From contig CAISDJ010000088.1 in assembly GCA_903884105.1 (NCBI GenBank), positions 41,277-105,276 of the forward strand: a stretch of DNA of 64,000 nucleotides. The letters are read 5' to 3'. This document shows positions 43,155 through 51,747 of the stretch, piece after piece. A model generated the notes under the pieces. It ran no database searches. It saw only the letters and a program-made list of their open reading frames with translations, and had not been told where the DNA came from. Position 1 is the first letter of the stretch. Each line of letters starts with the position of its first letter. A program made the position numbers and the translations under genes. This DNA comes from an uncultured Pseudomonadota bacterium. GTDB lineage: Bacteria; Pseudomonadota; Gammaproteobacteria; Steroidobacterales; Steroidobacteraceae.

Positions 43155-45305
43155 ATGCGTTCTGTTGTCAGCTGCCTTGCCGTGCTGGCCGCCACCCCGT
43201 TTGCCGTCGCGGTGGGCCATGCGCAAGCTGGCCGCGACCCCGGCAAAGGGGACTCGTCTCTTGAGGAAGTGATCGTCACGGCGACGTTCAGGCCGCAGAC
43301 GCTGACGCAGGTGCCTGCCAGCGTGACCGTCCTGGAGAAAAAGACGCTGGACGATGCCGGGCAGCAGCATATCCAGGACGTGCTGGCCCTCGTTCCGAAC
43401 CTTGCCTGGGCCGGTGGAACGTCACGACCGCGTTATTTCCAGATTCGTGGCATTGGTGAACGCGAGCAGTACGAGGGTGCGCCGAACCCATCAGTCGGGT
43501 TCCTGATCGATGACATCGACTTCAGCGGCATCGGGATGCCCGCCACCCTGTTCGACGTTGCCAGGGTTGAAGTGCTGCGTGGACCACAGGGCACCCGCTA
43601 CGGTGCGAATGCGTTGGCCGGGCTGATTGCCGTGCACAGCGCCGATCCCGGTGAGCTGCCCGGCTATGCGGTGGACGGCAGCCTGGCCGATTTCGGTACC
43701 GGATCGCTGGGATTCACCGCGACAGCGCCGGTTGAAATCCTGAACTCAAGCTGGAGGTTCGCAGTGCAGCGTTATCGCAGCGGCGGCTTCACGCACAACA
43801 CGTACCTGGATCGCAACACGAACGCCCGCGACGAATTGACGGGACGATTGAAGTGGCGCTTTGCCCCGAGCGATGCAACCACGGTCGATGCCACGCTCCT
43901 GCATGCCAACTTGGGCAACGGGTATGACGCGTTTGCGATCGATAACTCGCGCCACACGTTGTCCAATCGCCCCGGCGAGGACTCGCAACGCGCCACGGGC
44001 GCATCCGTACGTGTGGTGACGACGTCGTGGTCGCCCTACACGCTGACAGCCATCGGGTCGTCTGCCGACTCGAAGAGCCTCAACAGTTTTGATGCGGACT
44101 GGGGCAATGCGGCGAGCTGGGCGCCCTACACCTACGACTACTACAGCAGTTCCTCGCGTGATCGCAGGACCGCGAACCTGGAGCTGCGCCTGGCATCTCC
44201 CGCGGCGCAGGGCCCTGGCGCAACCGCCTGGCTGGCGGGTATCTATCTGCTCGATCTCAATGAAGACGGTCGCGATCTGCTCAAGGGGGTCTATGCCGAT
44301 CCTGCCGATCCGTCGTTTGATGGCACGTCCGCTGACGCGCTGGCCAATCGCTACGAAGCCACCAACGTCGCCGCGTTCGGCCAACTGGACGGTTTCCTGT
44401 CAGAGCGGTGGCGCTGGTCCGCGGGCATGCGCATGGAGCAGCGGACCGCAAACTACAGCGATGCAGGTATCTGGGGTGGCAGCTCGCAGGTGACTTCCCT
44501 GAGCGCCCGCAACCGCATGCTGGGTGGACAAGCCTCGTTGAGCTTCGACTTGTCGCAGGCGGCCAGCACGTACGTGTCGTTGTCGAGGGGCTACAAGGCC
44601 GGAGGGTTCAATCTGGGCGCAGTGCCGCCAGGGGGGCGCTACTTCTCGCCCGAGTATTTGTGGAACGTCGAGGCGGGCATCAAATCCGGCCTCCTGAGCG
44701 GCCGTGGGTTCGTCGATGGCGCAGTGTTCTACGAGTCACGCCGCGATCTGCAGGTGCGTACCGGCAAGCAACTTGATCCTGCGAATCCAGGCACTTACCT
44801 GTTCATCACCGACAATCTCGACCGTGGCTACAACCTCGGAGTGGAAGGGACGATCCGCTACTTCCTGACACCTGCGCTCGAAGTCGGCGGCTCGGTCGGC
44901 TTGTTGCGCACCAGGGCCAGCGGGGGGCTCGACGAAAATGGCGTTCCGGTCGCCACTCGTGAACAGGCTCACGCGCCCGAGTATCAGCTCGGCGCCTACG
45001 GTACGTGGCGCCACGGCAGCGGCTTCATGGTCCGCGCCGATGTGAACGCGCAGGACAACTTCTACTTCGACGTGCCGAGCGACCACAATCAGCAGTCCCG
45101 CGCCTACACGACCGTCAACCTCAAGGTGGGCTTCGAACGGCCGGCGTGGAGCGCTTACGCATGGGTACGCAACGCGTTCGATGCGGACTATGCCGTTCGC
45201 GGCTTTTACTTCTACAACGAGCCACCCTTCCTCAAGAAGAAGCTCTACACCCAGCCCGGCGACCCACGACAGGTGGGCGTCACCGTGAACTGGTCCTTCT
45301 ACTGA
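43155..45305 (+). CDS. TonB-dependent receptor, predicted thiamine/thiamine-precursor uptake
   Basis: 716 residues from ATG 43155, preceded by GGAGGA (43143-43148). A signal peptide follows (MRSVVSCLAVLAATPFAVAV, cleaved near AQA). TonB-box-like EEVIVTATF, plug motifs IQDVLALVPNL, YFQIRGIGEREQ and VEVLRGPQGTRYGANALAG, and a barrel ending in VTVNWSFY with terminal aromatic. An alternative in-frame ATG at 43077 adds 26 residues and abuts the riboswitch. Control by a TPP riboswitch and cotranscription with a PnuT-like permease and a kinase indicate a thiamine-type ligand; receptor specificity is inferred from this context. Confidence 0.9.
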   Translation: MRSVVSCLAVLAATPFAVAVGHAQAGRDPGKGDSSLEEVIVTATFRPQTLTQVPASVTVLEKKTLDDAGQQHIQDVLALVPNLAWAGGTSRPRYFQIRGIGEREQYEGAPNPSVGFLIDDIDFSGIGMPATLFDVARVEVLRGPQGTRYGANALAGLIAVHSADPGELPGYAVDGSLADFGTGSLGFTATAPVEILNSSWRFAVQRYRSGGFTHNTYLDRNTNARDELTGRLKWRFAPSDATTVDATLLHANLGNGYDAFAIDNSRHTLSNRPGEDSQRATGASVRVVTTSWSPYTLTAIGSSADSKSLNSFDADWGNAASWAPYTYDYYSSSSRDRRTANLELRLASPAAQGPGATAWLAGIYLLDLNEDGRDLLKGVYADPADPSFDGTSADALANRYEATNVAAFGQLDGFLSERWRWSAGMRMEQRTANYSDAGIWGGSSQVTSLSARNRMLGGQASLSFDLSQAASTYVSLSRGYKAGGFNLGAVPPGGRYFSPEYLWNVEAGIKSGLLSGRGFVDGAVFYESRRDLQVRTGKQLDPANPGTYLFITDNLDRGYNLGVEGTIRYFLTPALEVGGSVGLLRTRASGGLDENGVPVATREQAHAPEYQLGAYGTWRHGSGFMVRADVNAQDNFYFDVPSDHNQQSRAYTTVNLKVGFERPAWSAYAWVRNAFDADYAVRGFYFYNEPPFLKKKLYTQPGDPRQVGVTVNWSFY

Positions 45306-45319
45306 TCACTGGAGAATCC

Positions 45320-45562
45320 ATGCGTACCGCAATTGAACTCAGCCTGTATCCCCTCGATAGCCAGTTCATACCGCCAATCCAGGATTTCATTGACCGGCTG
45401 AACGGCTATCCCGAACTGCAGGTCACCACGAACGCCATGAGTACGCAGATCGCTGGCGAGCATGCCCGGCTGTTCGAGATCCTCGCGAAAGAGACGGCCA
45501 CCAGCTTCGATCAGTCCGGTCGCAAGGTGTTCGTCATGAAAATCCTGGGCGGCGAGGGGTAG
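45320..45562 (+). CDS. YkoF-like thiamine/HMP-binding domain protein
   Basis: 80 residues, ATG 45320 with GGAGA 4-5 bases upstream, 14 bases after the receptor stop. Begins MRTAIELSLYPLDSQFIPPI and contains LNGYPELQVTTNAMSTQIAG and GRKVFVMKILGGEG, the single ferredoxin-like domain seen in YkoF/MTH1187 thiamine-binding proteins. No signal peptide, so cytoplasmic. YkoF of Bacillus binds thiamine and hydroxymethylpyrimidine; here it may buffer or hand over incoming thiamine. A longer open frame upstream overlaps the receptor and is not used. Confidence 0.8.
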   Translation: MRTAIELSLYPLDSQFIPPIQDFIDRLNGYPELQVTTNAMSTQIAGEHARLFEILAKETATSFDQSGRKVFVMKILGGEG

Positions 45563-45566
45563 GGAC

Positions 45567-46190
45567 TTGCAGAACTGGATGCAGCAGCTCTTCGGGACTT
45601 CGCCATGGGAGGCGGGGGCGGTCCTGCTGGCGCTCGCGTATCTGTTGCTCGCGGTGCGACGGAACCTGTGGAGTTGGCCGTGCGCGTTCGTGAGCGCAGT
45701 CATCTATCTCGTCCTGTTCGCCCGACAGGCCTTGTACATGCAGACGTTGCTGCAGCTGTTCTACATCGGCATGGCGGTGTATGGATTCGTTGAGTGGCGT
45801 CGTGGCCGGACGGAAGACGGGCAGGTATCGATTTCGAGCCGCCCGTTGCTGTGGCATGGTCTTCGGCTGGGGTTGGTGGTCGTCGCGAGTGGAGTGAACG
45901 GGTGGCTTCTGACCCGTTTCAGCAGCGACGCACAGTCCCCGTACCTTGATTCCTTCGTGATGTGGGGCAGCGTCCTGACGACCTGGATGGTCGCAAGACG
46001 CATCATCGAGAACTGGCTCTACTGGGTGGTCTTTGACAGCGTGGCAGCGTATCTCTATTTCACTCAGGGCTTGCACGCGACGGCGCTGCTTTTTGGCGCG
46101 TACGTCGGCATCGTGATCCACGGCTATGGTGTGTGGCGGCGTGAGCAGCGCTTGCAACAGGCCGTGGTAACGCCGCAACCTGCGGTCTGA
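45567..46190 (+). CDS. pnuT: PnuC-family vitamin permease, PnuT-like (thiamine)
   Basis: 207 residues from TTG 45567, four bases after the YkoF-like stop, with GTAGGGA upstream; an ATG at 45579 is an alternative. About seven membrane helices and the PnuC-family tryptophan/tyrosine-rich pattern: RRNLWSWPCAFVSAVIYLVL, ALYMQTLLQLFYIGMAVYGF and NWLYWVVFDSVAAYLYF. PnuT members facilitate thiamine uptake and depend on a kinase for trapping, which fits the next gene. The homologous PnuC carries nicotinamide riboside, but the riboswitch points to thiamine. Confidence 0.88.
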   Translation: MQNWMQQLFGTSPWEAGAVLLALAYLLLAVRRNLWSWPCAFVSAVIYLVLFARQALYMQTLLQLFYIGMAVYGFVEWRRGRTEDGQVSISSRPLLWHGLRLGLVVVASGVNGWLLTRFSSDAQSPYLDSFVMWGSVLTTWMVARRIIENWLYWVVFDSVAAYLYFTQGLHATALLFGAYVGIVIHGYGVWRREQRLQQAVVTPQPAV

Positions 46191-46194
46191 CTCC

Positions 46195-47004
46195 ATGCAG
46201 TTCGAAAGCGAAGCGATTTTCAGGATCGCCACCTTGGCGGCAGAGACCCTGGGTGTGGGCGTCGCGAGCATCGAGCGCGCCGAGCGCATCAAGGGTGGAC
46301 TCACGAATGAAAGCTGGCTGGTAACCGGGGCCGGCGAGCGTATTGTCGTGCGCGTCAGTACGGCAGACGAAGCCGCCCTGCAGATCGATCGCGCGAGTGA
46401 AGGTCGTGTGCTCGCGGCAGTGCAACGCGCCGGCCTGGGTCCCGAAGTCCTGCGGTGGCATCCTGAAGGCCGATTGCTGGTGACGCGATTCATTCCCGGC
46501 ATGGTGTGGACACACGAGGATGCTCTCGCCCCGGATAACATCCGGCGGCTTGCGGGCCTGCTGCGGAAGTTGCATTCGCTTGACTTATGCGACGACGTTG
46601 CGGTCGTCGACCTGCCTGCGATCCTTGACCACTACTGGGCGACGCTGATGGAGCGGGGGCAACCTGATCCGCCGTCCCGCTGGACTCGGCCGGAGATGCA
46701 TGCGGCCGCCGTCGAGCTCTCAGGGCTCGGTCCGCACTGCCTGTGCCACAACGATGCCCATCACCTCAATGTGATCGATACAGGGCGCCTGTGGCTGATC
46801 GACTGGGAGTACGCCGGGCTCGGTTCGCCGTGGTTCGACCTCGCGTCGGTGGCGTGCAATCACGACTACGACGAGGATCAGCGTCGCCAGCTGCTGCGTC
46901 ACTACCTGGACACGGAAAGCGGGGAAGCCACCCGCCACCTCGAGGTCGCGTGCTGGCTTTTCGATGATATTCGCAAGCTGTGGCTGGCCGTCAGGGCCGG
47001 CTGA
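46195..47004 (+). CDS. Thiamine kinase-like choline/aminoglycoside kinase-fold protein
   Basis: 269 residues, ATG 46195, four bases after the permease. The kinase-fold features are KGGLTNESWLV (nucleotide loop), the Brenner catalytic motif CLCHNDAHHLNVID and the Mg-binding LWLIDWEYAGLGSPWFDLAS. Similar to ThiK/YcfN and choline kinase-like phosphotransferases. In this operon it should phosphorylate thiamine to TMP, trapping it after PnuT uptake; ThiL, to make TPP, is not in the window. Thiamine specificity is inferred from context. Confidence 0.85.
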   Translation: MQFESEAIFRIATLAAETLGVGVASIERAERIKGGLTNESWLVTGAGERIVVRVSTADEAALQIDRASEGRVLAAVQRAGLGPEVLRWHPEGRLLVTRFIPGMVWTHEDALAPDNIRRLAGLLRKLHSLDLCDDVAVVDLPAILDHYWATLMERGQPDPPSRWTRPEMHAAAVELSGLGPHCLCHNDAHHLNVIDTGRLWLIDWEYAGLGSPWFDLASVACNHDYDEDQRRQLLRHYLDTESGEATRHLEVACWLFDDIRKLWLAVRAG

Positions 47005-47072
47005 CGCGGGGCGTCCGACCCGCAAGGTCTGCTAGACTTCAGCGACTTGACGAATTCATCGAGGTCTTGCGA

Positions 47073-47390
47073 ATGGGCTTGCTGAAAGTGATTGATCGAG
47101 ACGGCGTCGAGCACGAGGTGCAGGGCGCCTACGGGCAGAAGATCATGGAGATCCTGCGTGAGCTCGACTACGGAGTGACGGCGATCTGCGGCGGCCTCTG
47201 CGCCTGCGCAACTTGCCATGTGCACGTGGATCCGGAATGGCGTGCCAAGTTGCCGCCCCGCCAGTCGGATGAGACCGATCTCGTTAGCGGCACCGAGGAA
47301 TACGTCGCCGAGGCATCACGGCTGTCCTGCCAGCTCGACTTTACGCAGGCGCTGGATGGCATCCGCCTGCGGATCGTGTCGCAGGAATAG
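47073..47390 (+). CDS. 2Fe-2S ferredoxin (adrenodoxin type)
   Basis: 105 residues from ATG 47073 with GAGGT seven bases upstream; a longer in-frame extension overlaps the kinase and is not used. Cluster cysteines are C39, C45 and C48 in ICGGLCACATC, plus C86 (LSCQLDF); C43 is an extra cysteine. The order and the HVHVDPEW segment are typical of adrenodoxin/putidaredoxin-like ferredoxins that serve P450s, dioxygenases or Fe-S assembly. No dedicated reductase or P450 is nearby, so the partner is unknown. Confidence 0.9.
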   Translation: MGLLKVIDRDGVEHEVQGAYGQKIMEILRELDYGVTAICGGLCACATCHVHVDPEWRAKLPPRQSDETDLVSGTEEYVAEASRLSCQLDFTQALDGIRLRIVSQE

Positions 47391-47406
47391 CGCCTGGCCT
47401 CAGACG

Positions 47407-47520
47407 GGAAGTCTAGGAAGCCAGGGAAGCTATGGAAGCCGGAAGAAGGGAGTGTGTGCAGTGGCGGCTTGACCGCCCTGGCTTCCCCAGCTTCCTCGCT
47501 TCCGCCGCTTCCATGGCCTC
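47407..47520. repeat. GGAAG-repeat inverted element, copy 2
   Basis: Left side: GGAAG units about 9 bases apart (GGAAGTCTA, GGAAGCCAG, GGAAGCTAT, GGAAGC). Right side: the complement, CTTCC units that on the other strand read GGAAGCGGC, GGAAGCGA, GGAAGCTGG, GGAAGCCAG. The two sides can pair imperfectly. It fills the gap between the convergent ferredoxin and gpmA stops, where it could end transcription of both. It shares GGAAGCGGCGGAAG with copy 1 at 10389-10494. Confidence 0.6.
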
Positions 47521-47539
47521 ATGATTGTCGGGGCTGTTG

Positions 47540-48292
47540 CTACTTCTTGCCTTCAGTTTGCCGCGCGACGGCGTCGGCGGCTGCCTTGATCGCCTCGGCA
47601 TCGCCGAGGAAGCGTCGCGACAGCGGCTTCAGGGTTGCATCGAGTTCATAGGCGATCGGCACGCCGGTCGGGATGTTGAACTCGATGATGTCCGCCTCCG
47701 ACATGCCATCCAGCATCTTCACGAGCGCGCGCAGGCTGTTGCCATGGGCGACCACCAGCACGTTCTTGCCAGCCTTGAGCTCGGGTGCGATGCGAGATTC
47801 CCAGTAGGGCAATACTCGAGCCAGCGTGTCCTTCAAGGATTCGGTCGCCGGCAGTTCAGCGGGATTCAGCGAGGCATAGCGTGGATCGAAGCGCGGATGG
47901 CGCTTGTCGTTTGCGTCAAGGGCGGGGGGCGGAATGTCGTAGCTGCGACGCCAGATCTTGACCTGCTCCGCGCCGTGCTTGGCCACCGTCGCCGCCTTGT
48001 CGAGTCCTTGGAGTGCGCCGTAGTGACGCTCATTCAGCCGCCAGCTGCGCTCCACGGGAATCCAGAGCAGGTCCATTTCATCGGTGACCAGCCACAGCGT
48101 GCGGATTGCGCGCTTCAGCACCGACGTGAACGCGACATCGAACTTGAAGCCTTCGGCCTTCAGCAGTCGACCGGCTTCGCCTGCTTCTCTTCTGCCCTGC
48201 TCGGTCAGGTCGACGTCGACCCAGCCCGTGAACAGGTTTTCAAGATTCCAGGTGCTTTGTCCGTGGCGGACGAGAACGAGTTTGCCAGTCAC
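47540..48292 (-). CDS. gpmA: 2,3-bisphosphoglycerate-dependent phosphoglycerate mutase
   Basis: 250 residues, ATG 48292. The histidine-phosphatase motif [12 protein letters not shown] holds the catalytic His (residue 10), and [30 protein letters not shown] and [15 protein letters not shown] follow as in GpmA. It interconverts 3- and 2-phosphoglycerate in glycolysis and gluconeogenesis. The length is the family norm. It is 60 bases downstream of the 2-oxo acid dehydrogenase E2 gene and ends near the GGAAG element. Confidence 0.95.
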   Translation of the reverse strand: MTGKLVLVRHGQSTWNLENLFTGWVDVDLTEQGRREAGEAGRLLKAEGFKFDVAFTSVLKRAIRTLWLVTDEMDLLWIPVERSWRLNERHYGALQGLDKAATVAKHGAEQVKIWRRSYDIPPPALDANDKRHPRFDPRYASLNPAELPATESLKDTLARVLPYWESRIAPELKAGKNVLVVAHGNSLRALVKMLDGMSEADIIEFNIPTGVPIAYELDATLKPLSRRFLGDAEAIKAAADAVARQTEGKK

Positions 48293-48352
48293 GAGGAAAG
48301 GTCCTTTGCAGAGGGGGATGCCAGATAAGGGCAGCGCGGACGACAGGGCGGA

Positions 48353-49564
48353 CTATGCGCTCTTGCCAAGATCGCGGATCAGCGCGGCCAGGAACCGGCA
48401 GGCTTCACCACCCGTGATGCAGCGGTGGTCGAACGTCAGCGACAGCGGAATGCGACGATGCGCTTCGATGCCGGTTTCCGTTGGAACAACGTCCCGCTGC
48501 AAGCGCCCGGTCCCGAGGATGGCGACGGCGGGCGGCACGACCAGCGGCGTCGCATAGCGACCGGCCAGCGTGCCGAAGTTGGACAGCGTGAACGTGTACC
48601 CGCGCATCTCTTCGGGAGCGACGCTGCGCTCGCGCACGGACTTGCGCAGGTGGTCGACGGAAGCGCGGAGTTCTGCGCCGGACTTCTTGTCGATGTCGCG
48701 GATGACCGGAACGATCAGTCCTTCCGGCGAGTCAACGGCGACGGCCAGGTGGATGTGGTCGAACAGGATGCGGCTCGGTCCGCTCGGATCGAAACGAGCA
48801 TTGAGCCCGGGTTCTTCCTTTACGGCCGCTGCGATCGAACGGATCAGGCGCACGGTGATGTCCGTGCCCTCGGGCCACGCATGCACGTCGGCATCATCGA
48901 ACACCGTGCAAGTGGCGATTTCATCGCGCGACCGGCTCATGCTCTGCGCCATCGCCCGACGTGGGCCATGCAACAGTTCGGCCCCGTCGTCATGGCGGCG
49001 ATTGCCCAGGACGGGTGCTTCGACCGCCGAGGCTACCTTCCTGCGCGGGCTTTCAAGCGGCGCTGCGGCGAGTACATCGTCCAGCGTGATTACGCCGTCC
49101 TTGCCCGAACCGCTGACTTGCGCGAGGTCGACATTCAAGCGTCTGGCCAATGCCCGTGCTGCTGGCACCGCGCGCACCTGGTCACCCACCGCATGACGCG
49201 TACGGCGCAACAAAGAGTGTTCTTCGATGATCTCGCCGGTGACAGGCATCATGCCGACCACTGTGCCGGACTGCGGCGCGTGCGACTCCACCTGGACCGC
49301 GGTCGGAGCTGCGGAGGCGGCGGAGGCGCCTGTCAATTGGAAGTCGACCAGCGGCTCGCCGGTGCCGACGACATCCCCTGCCGCGGCATGCAGCTTGGTG
49401 ATGATGCCTTCGTAGGGTGAGGGCACTTCGACGATGGCTTTTGCCGTCTCGACCGAAACCATGAGCTGGTCCACCTTGACGGCGTCGCCCTCCTTGACGT
49501 GCCACGTGACGATCTCGGCATCGGGCAGGCCTTCGCCGAGGTCGGGGAGCGGAAAAGTAGTCAC
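48353..49564 (-). CDS. E2 (dihydrolipoyl acyltransferase) of a branched-chain-type 2-oxo acid dehydrogenase
   Basis: 403 residues, ATG 49564. One lipoyl domain with the lipoylation lysine in VSVETAKAIVEVPSPYEG (about 43), a hinge, a peripheral subunit-binding domain AVPAARALARRLNVDLAQVS then GSGKDGVITLDDVL, and the catalytic domain ending LTFDHRCITGGEACRFLAAL. The active-site His is present, but the usual Asp of HRxxDG is Thr here. Coupled to E1alpha and E1beta genes upstream. No dihydrolipoamide dehydrogenase is in the window. Whether the complex uses branched-chain 2-oxo acids or pyruvate cannot be decided from sequence alone. Confidence 0.88.
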   Translation of the reverse strand: MTTFPLPDLGEGLPDAEIVTWHVKEGDAVKVDQLMVSVETAKAIVEVPSPYEGIITKLHAAAGDVVGTGEPLVDFQLTGASAASAAPTAVQVESHAPQSGTVVGMMPVTGEIIEEHSLLRRTRHAVGDQVRAVPAARALARRLNVDLAQVSGSGKDGVITLDDVLAAAPLESPRRKVASAVEAPVLGNRRHDDGAELLHGPRRAMAQSMSRSRDEIATCTVFDDADVHAWPEGTDITVRLIRSIAAAVKEEPGLNARFDPSGPSRILFDHIHLAVAVDSPEGLIVPVIRDIDKKSGAELRASVDHLRKSVRERSVAPEEMRGYTFTLSNFGTLAGRYATPLVVPPAVAILGTGRLQRDVVPTETGIEAHRRIPLSLTFDHRCITGGEACRFLAALIRDLGKSA

Positions 49565-49588
49565 GATAGGGTTCCCGGGTAAGTCAGT

Positions 49589-50566
49589 TCAGTCGACGAA
49601 GGTCGCATGCACGGCATCGACGATGCGGGCGACGCTCGGCAAGTAGTCATGCTCGAGCTTGAAGTAGGGCATGACGGTGTCGTAGCCGGTGACGCGCTGG
49701 ATCGGCGCCTGGAGATCGTAGAGGCCCTGTTCGGCAACGATGGCGGCAATCTCGGCGCCGACACCGCAGTTGCGCGCCGCTTCGTGCACGATGACGAGCC
49801 GGCCGGTCCGGGCCACCGATTCGAGGATCGCTTCACTGTCGATGGGGCTGATGGTGGCGAGATCGATGACCTCGGCGCTGATGCCTTCCGCAGCGAGCTG
49901 CGTTGCGGCCTTCAGCGTTTCAACCGTCATCGCGCCCCAGGTGACGATGGTGACATCGGTTCCTTCCCGCAGCAGGAAGCAGACGTCGAGCGGCAGCGCC
50001 TTGCCGTCGTTCGCGACTTCCTGCTTGGCGTACCGGTAGATCCGGACCGGTTCAAGGAACAGCACCGGATCGGGATCGCGGATGGCGGCAAGCAGCAGGC
50101 CATAAGCGCGCGCCGGAGTTGACGGGCAAACCACCCGAATGCCTGGGATATGTGCGAAGAGGGCTTCGACGCTTTCGGAATGATGCTCAGGCGAACGGAT
50201 GCCTCCACCGTGCGGCGTGCGAATGACGACCGGACAGGACATCCGCCCGCGGGTGCGGTTTCGCATGCGCGACATGTGGTTCACGATCTGGTCGATCGCT
50301 GGATAGATGAAGCCCATGAACTGGATTTCGGCCACGGGCTTCAGGCCCTGCGCGGCCATGCCCACGCACATGCCTGCAATCATCCCTTCGGCGAGAGGCG
50401 TGTCCTGCACGCGTTCCGATCCGAAGCGTTGCTGCAATCCGGCGGTGGCGCGAAAGACGCCGCCATTGATGCCGATGTCTTCGCCGAGCAGGACCACGCT
50501 CGGGTCGTGCTCCAGCTCCCAGGCATGCGCCATCGTGATCGCTTCGATCATGGTGATCTGTGCCAT
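49589..50566 (-). CDS. E1 beta subunit of 2-oxo acid dehydrogenase
   Basis: 325 residues, ATG 50566. TPP-enzyme pyrimidine domain: ITMIEAITMAHAWELEHDPS, LGEDIGINGGVFRATAGL, RVQDTPLAEGMIAGMCVGMA, and the C-terminal transketolase-like EGTDVTIVTWGAMTVETLKA with EVIDLATISPIDSE. It forms an alpha2beta2 E1 with the next upstream gene, whose stop lies two bases from this start. The E2 gene follows 24 bases later. Confidence 0.92.
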   Translation of the reverse strand: MAQITMIEAITMAHAWELEHDPSVVLLGEDIGINGGVFRATAGLQQRFGSERVQDTPLAEGMIAGMCVGMAAQGLKPVAEIQFMGFIYPAIDQIVNHMSRMRNRTRGRMSCPVVIRTPHGGGIRSPEHHSESVEALFAHIPGIRVVCPSTPARAYGLLLAAIRDPDPVLFLEPVRIYRYAKQEVANDGKALPLDVCFLLREGTDVTIVTWGAMTVETLKAATQLAAEGISAEVIDLATISPIDSEAILESVARTGRLVIVHEAARNCGVGAEIAAIVAEQGLYDLQAPIQRVTGYDTVMPYFKLEHDYLPSVARIVDAVHATFVD

Positions 50567-50568
50567 GG

Positions 50569-51648
50569 TCAGTGCGATCCTTTGCCGCTGTAACGACGCG
50601 CCAGCGCCTTCTGCACCGTGAGCCGTACGGGCTGGTTAGCGAAGACGTAGTCGAACATGGAGTCCGACGACTGCTTTGGCATCGCGAGGAATTCCTGTAC
50701 GGCAGCTTCCACCTGCTGGGCGCATTCGGTTTTCAGTAGCTGCTCGTCTGCGTCTGTCCAGCCGATTGTCGCGGCCATGAACGCGCGCGTGCGGATCAGA
50801 GGCTCGATTTTCCACGCTGCCTTGACCTCCGCCTCCTGCCGATAGCGTGTGGCGTCATCAGCCGTCGTGTGATCACTCAATCGATATGTGAGTGCTTCGA
50901 CCACCGTCGGCCCCTCGCCGCGACGTCCCCGTGCAAGCGCCTGCTCCAGGGTGTCGCGAACCGCGATGATGTCATTGCCATCCACCTGTACACCGGGGAT
51001 GCCGGCGGCAATCGCCTTTTGCGCGAGCGTTGCGCATGCCGTCTGCTGTTCGATGGGCACGGAAATGGCCCAGCGGTTGTTCACGACGAGGAACACGACC
51101 GGTAGCTTGCGCGCCCCCGCCAGGTTGATGGCTTCGTAGAACGCGCCTTCGGACGTGCCGCCGTCGCCGACGTAGGCCAGCGCACAGCGGGGCTCCCGGC
51201 GGATCTTGAAGGCCATGGCCGCACCGGCCGCGTGCAGGGTTTGCGATGCGATCGGAACACTCCACGGAAAGTCGTGCTTTGGGCCCGAGAAATCGTTGCC
51301 ACGCTCATCGCCGCCCCAGTATGTCAGCGTTTCGACCATGCGCACGCCGCGCCAGTACTGCGTGCCGATCTCGCGATAGACGGGGGCGAAGCTGTCTTCT
51401 GGACGCAACGCGGCTCCCGCGCCTACGTGCGTTGCTTCGTGGCCCAGGCAGGACGGGTAGGTCCCGAGCTTGCCGGTGCGCTGCAGGTTGACGGCCTTGG
51501 TGTCGAAAGTCCGCGCCAGCACCATCATGCGGTACATCTTGACCAACTCGTCCCGTGAGTGGGCGAAAGCAGGCAGGTCCGCCACGGGCTGGCCACTCGG
51601 GTCCAGCATCTGGACGTAGTGGATCTTGAACTCCGCGACCGCTTTCAC
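50569..51648 (-). CDS. E1 alpha subunit of 2-oxo acid dehydrogenase (TPP-dependent)
   Basis: 359 residues, ATG 51648. The TPP-binding GDGGTSEGAF then VNNRWAIS motif is intact (about 169-201), as are MYRMMVLARTFDTKAVNLQR and GEGPTVVEALTYRLSDHTTADD with the phosphorylation-loop-like YRLSDHTTADD region. It decarboxylates the 2-oxo acid and transfers the acyl group to the E2 lipoyl arm. First gene of the E1alpha-E1beta-E2 unit, 99 bases after zapE. It needs TPP, which the riboswitch-controlled operon upstream would help supply. Confidence 0.92.
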   Translation of the reverse strand: MKAVAEFKIHYVQMLDPSGQPVADLPAFAHSRDELVKMYRMMVLARTFDTKAVNLQRTGKLGTYPSCLGHEATHVGAGAALRPEDSFAPVYREIGTQYWRGVRMVETLTYWGGDERGNDFSGPKHDFPWSVPIASQTLHAAGAAMAFKIRREPRCALAYVGDGGTSEGAFYEAINLAGARKLPVVFLVVNNRWAISVPIEQQTACATLAQKAIAAGIPGVQVDGNDIIAVRDTLEQALARGRRGEGPTVVEALTYRLSDHTTADDATRYRQEAEVKAAWKIEPLIRTRAFMAATIGWTDADEQLLKTECAQQVEAAVQEFLAMPKQSSDSMFDYVFANQPVRLTVQKALARRYSGKGSH

Positions 51649-51747
51649 CTTGCAGGAACCTCTGATAAACCTATGCGCTGATCGCCCGCATTATAACCAT
51701 GCCGATCATGGCCTAGCCTTGCGGGTTTCCACTTGCTGCCGCCCAAG

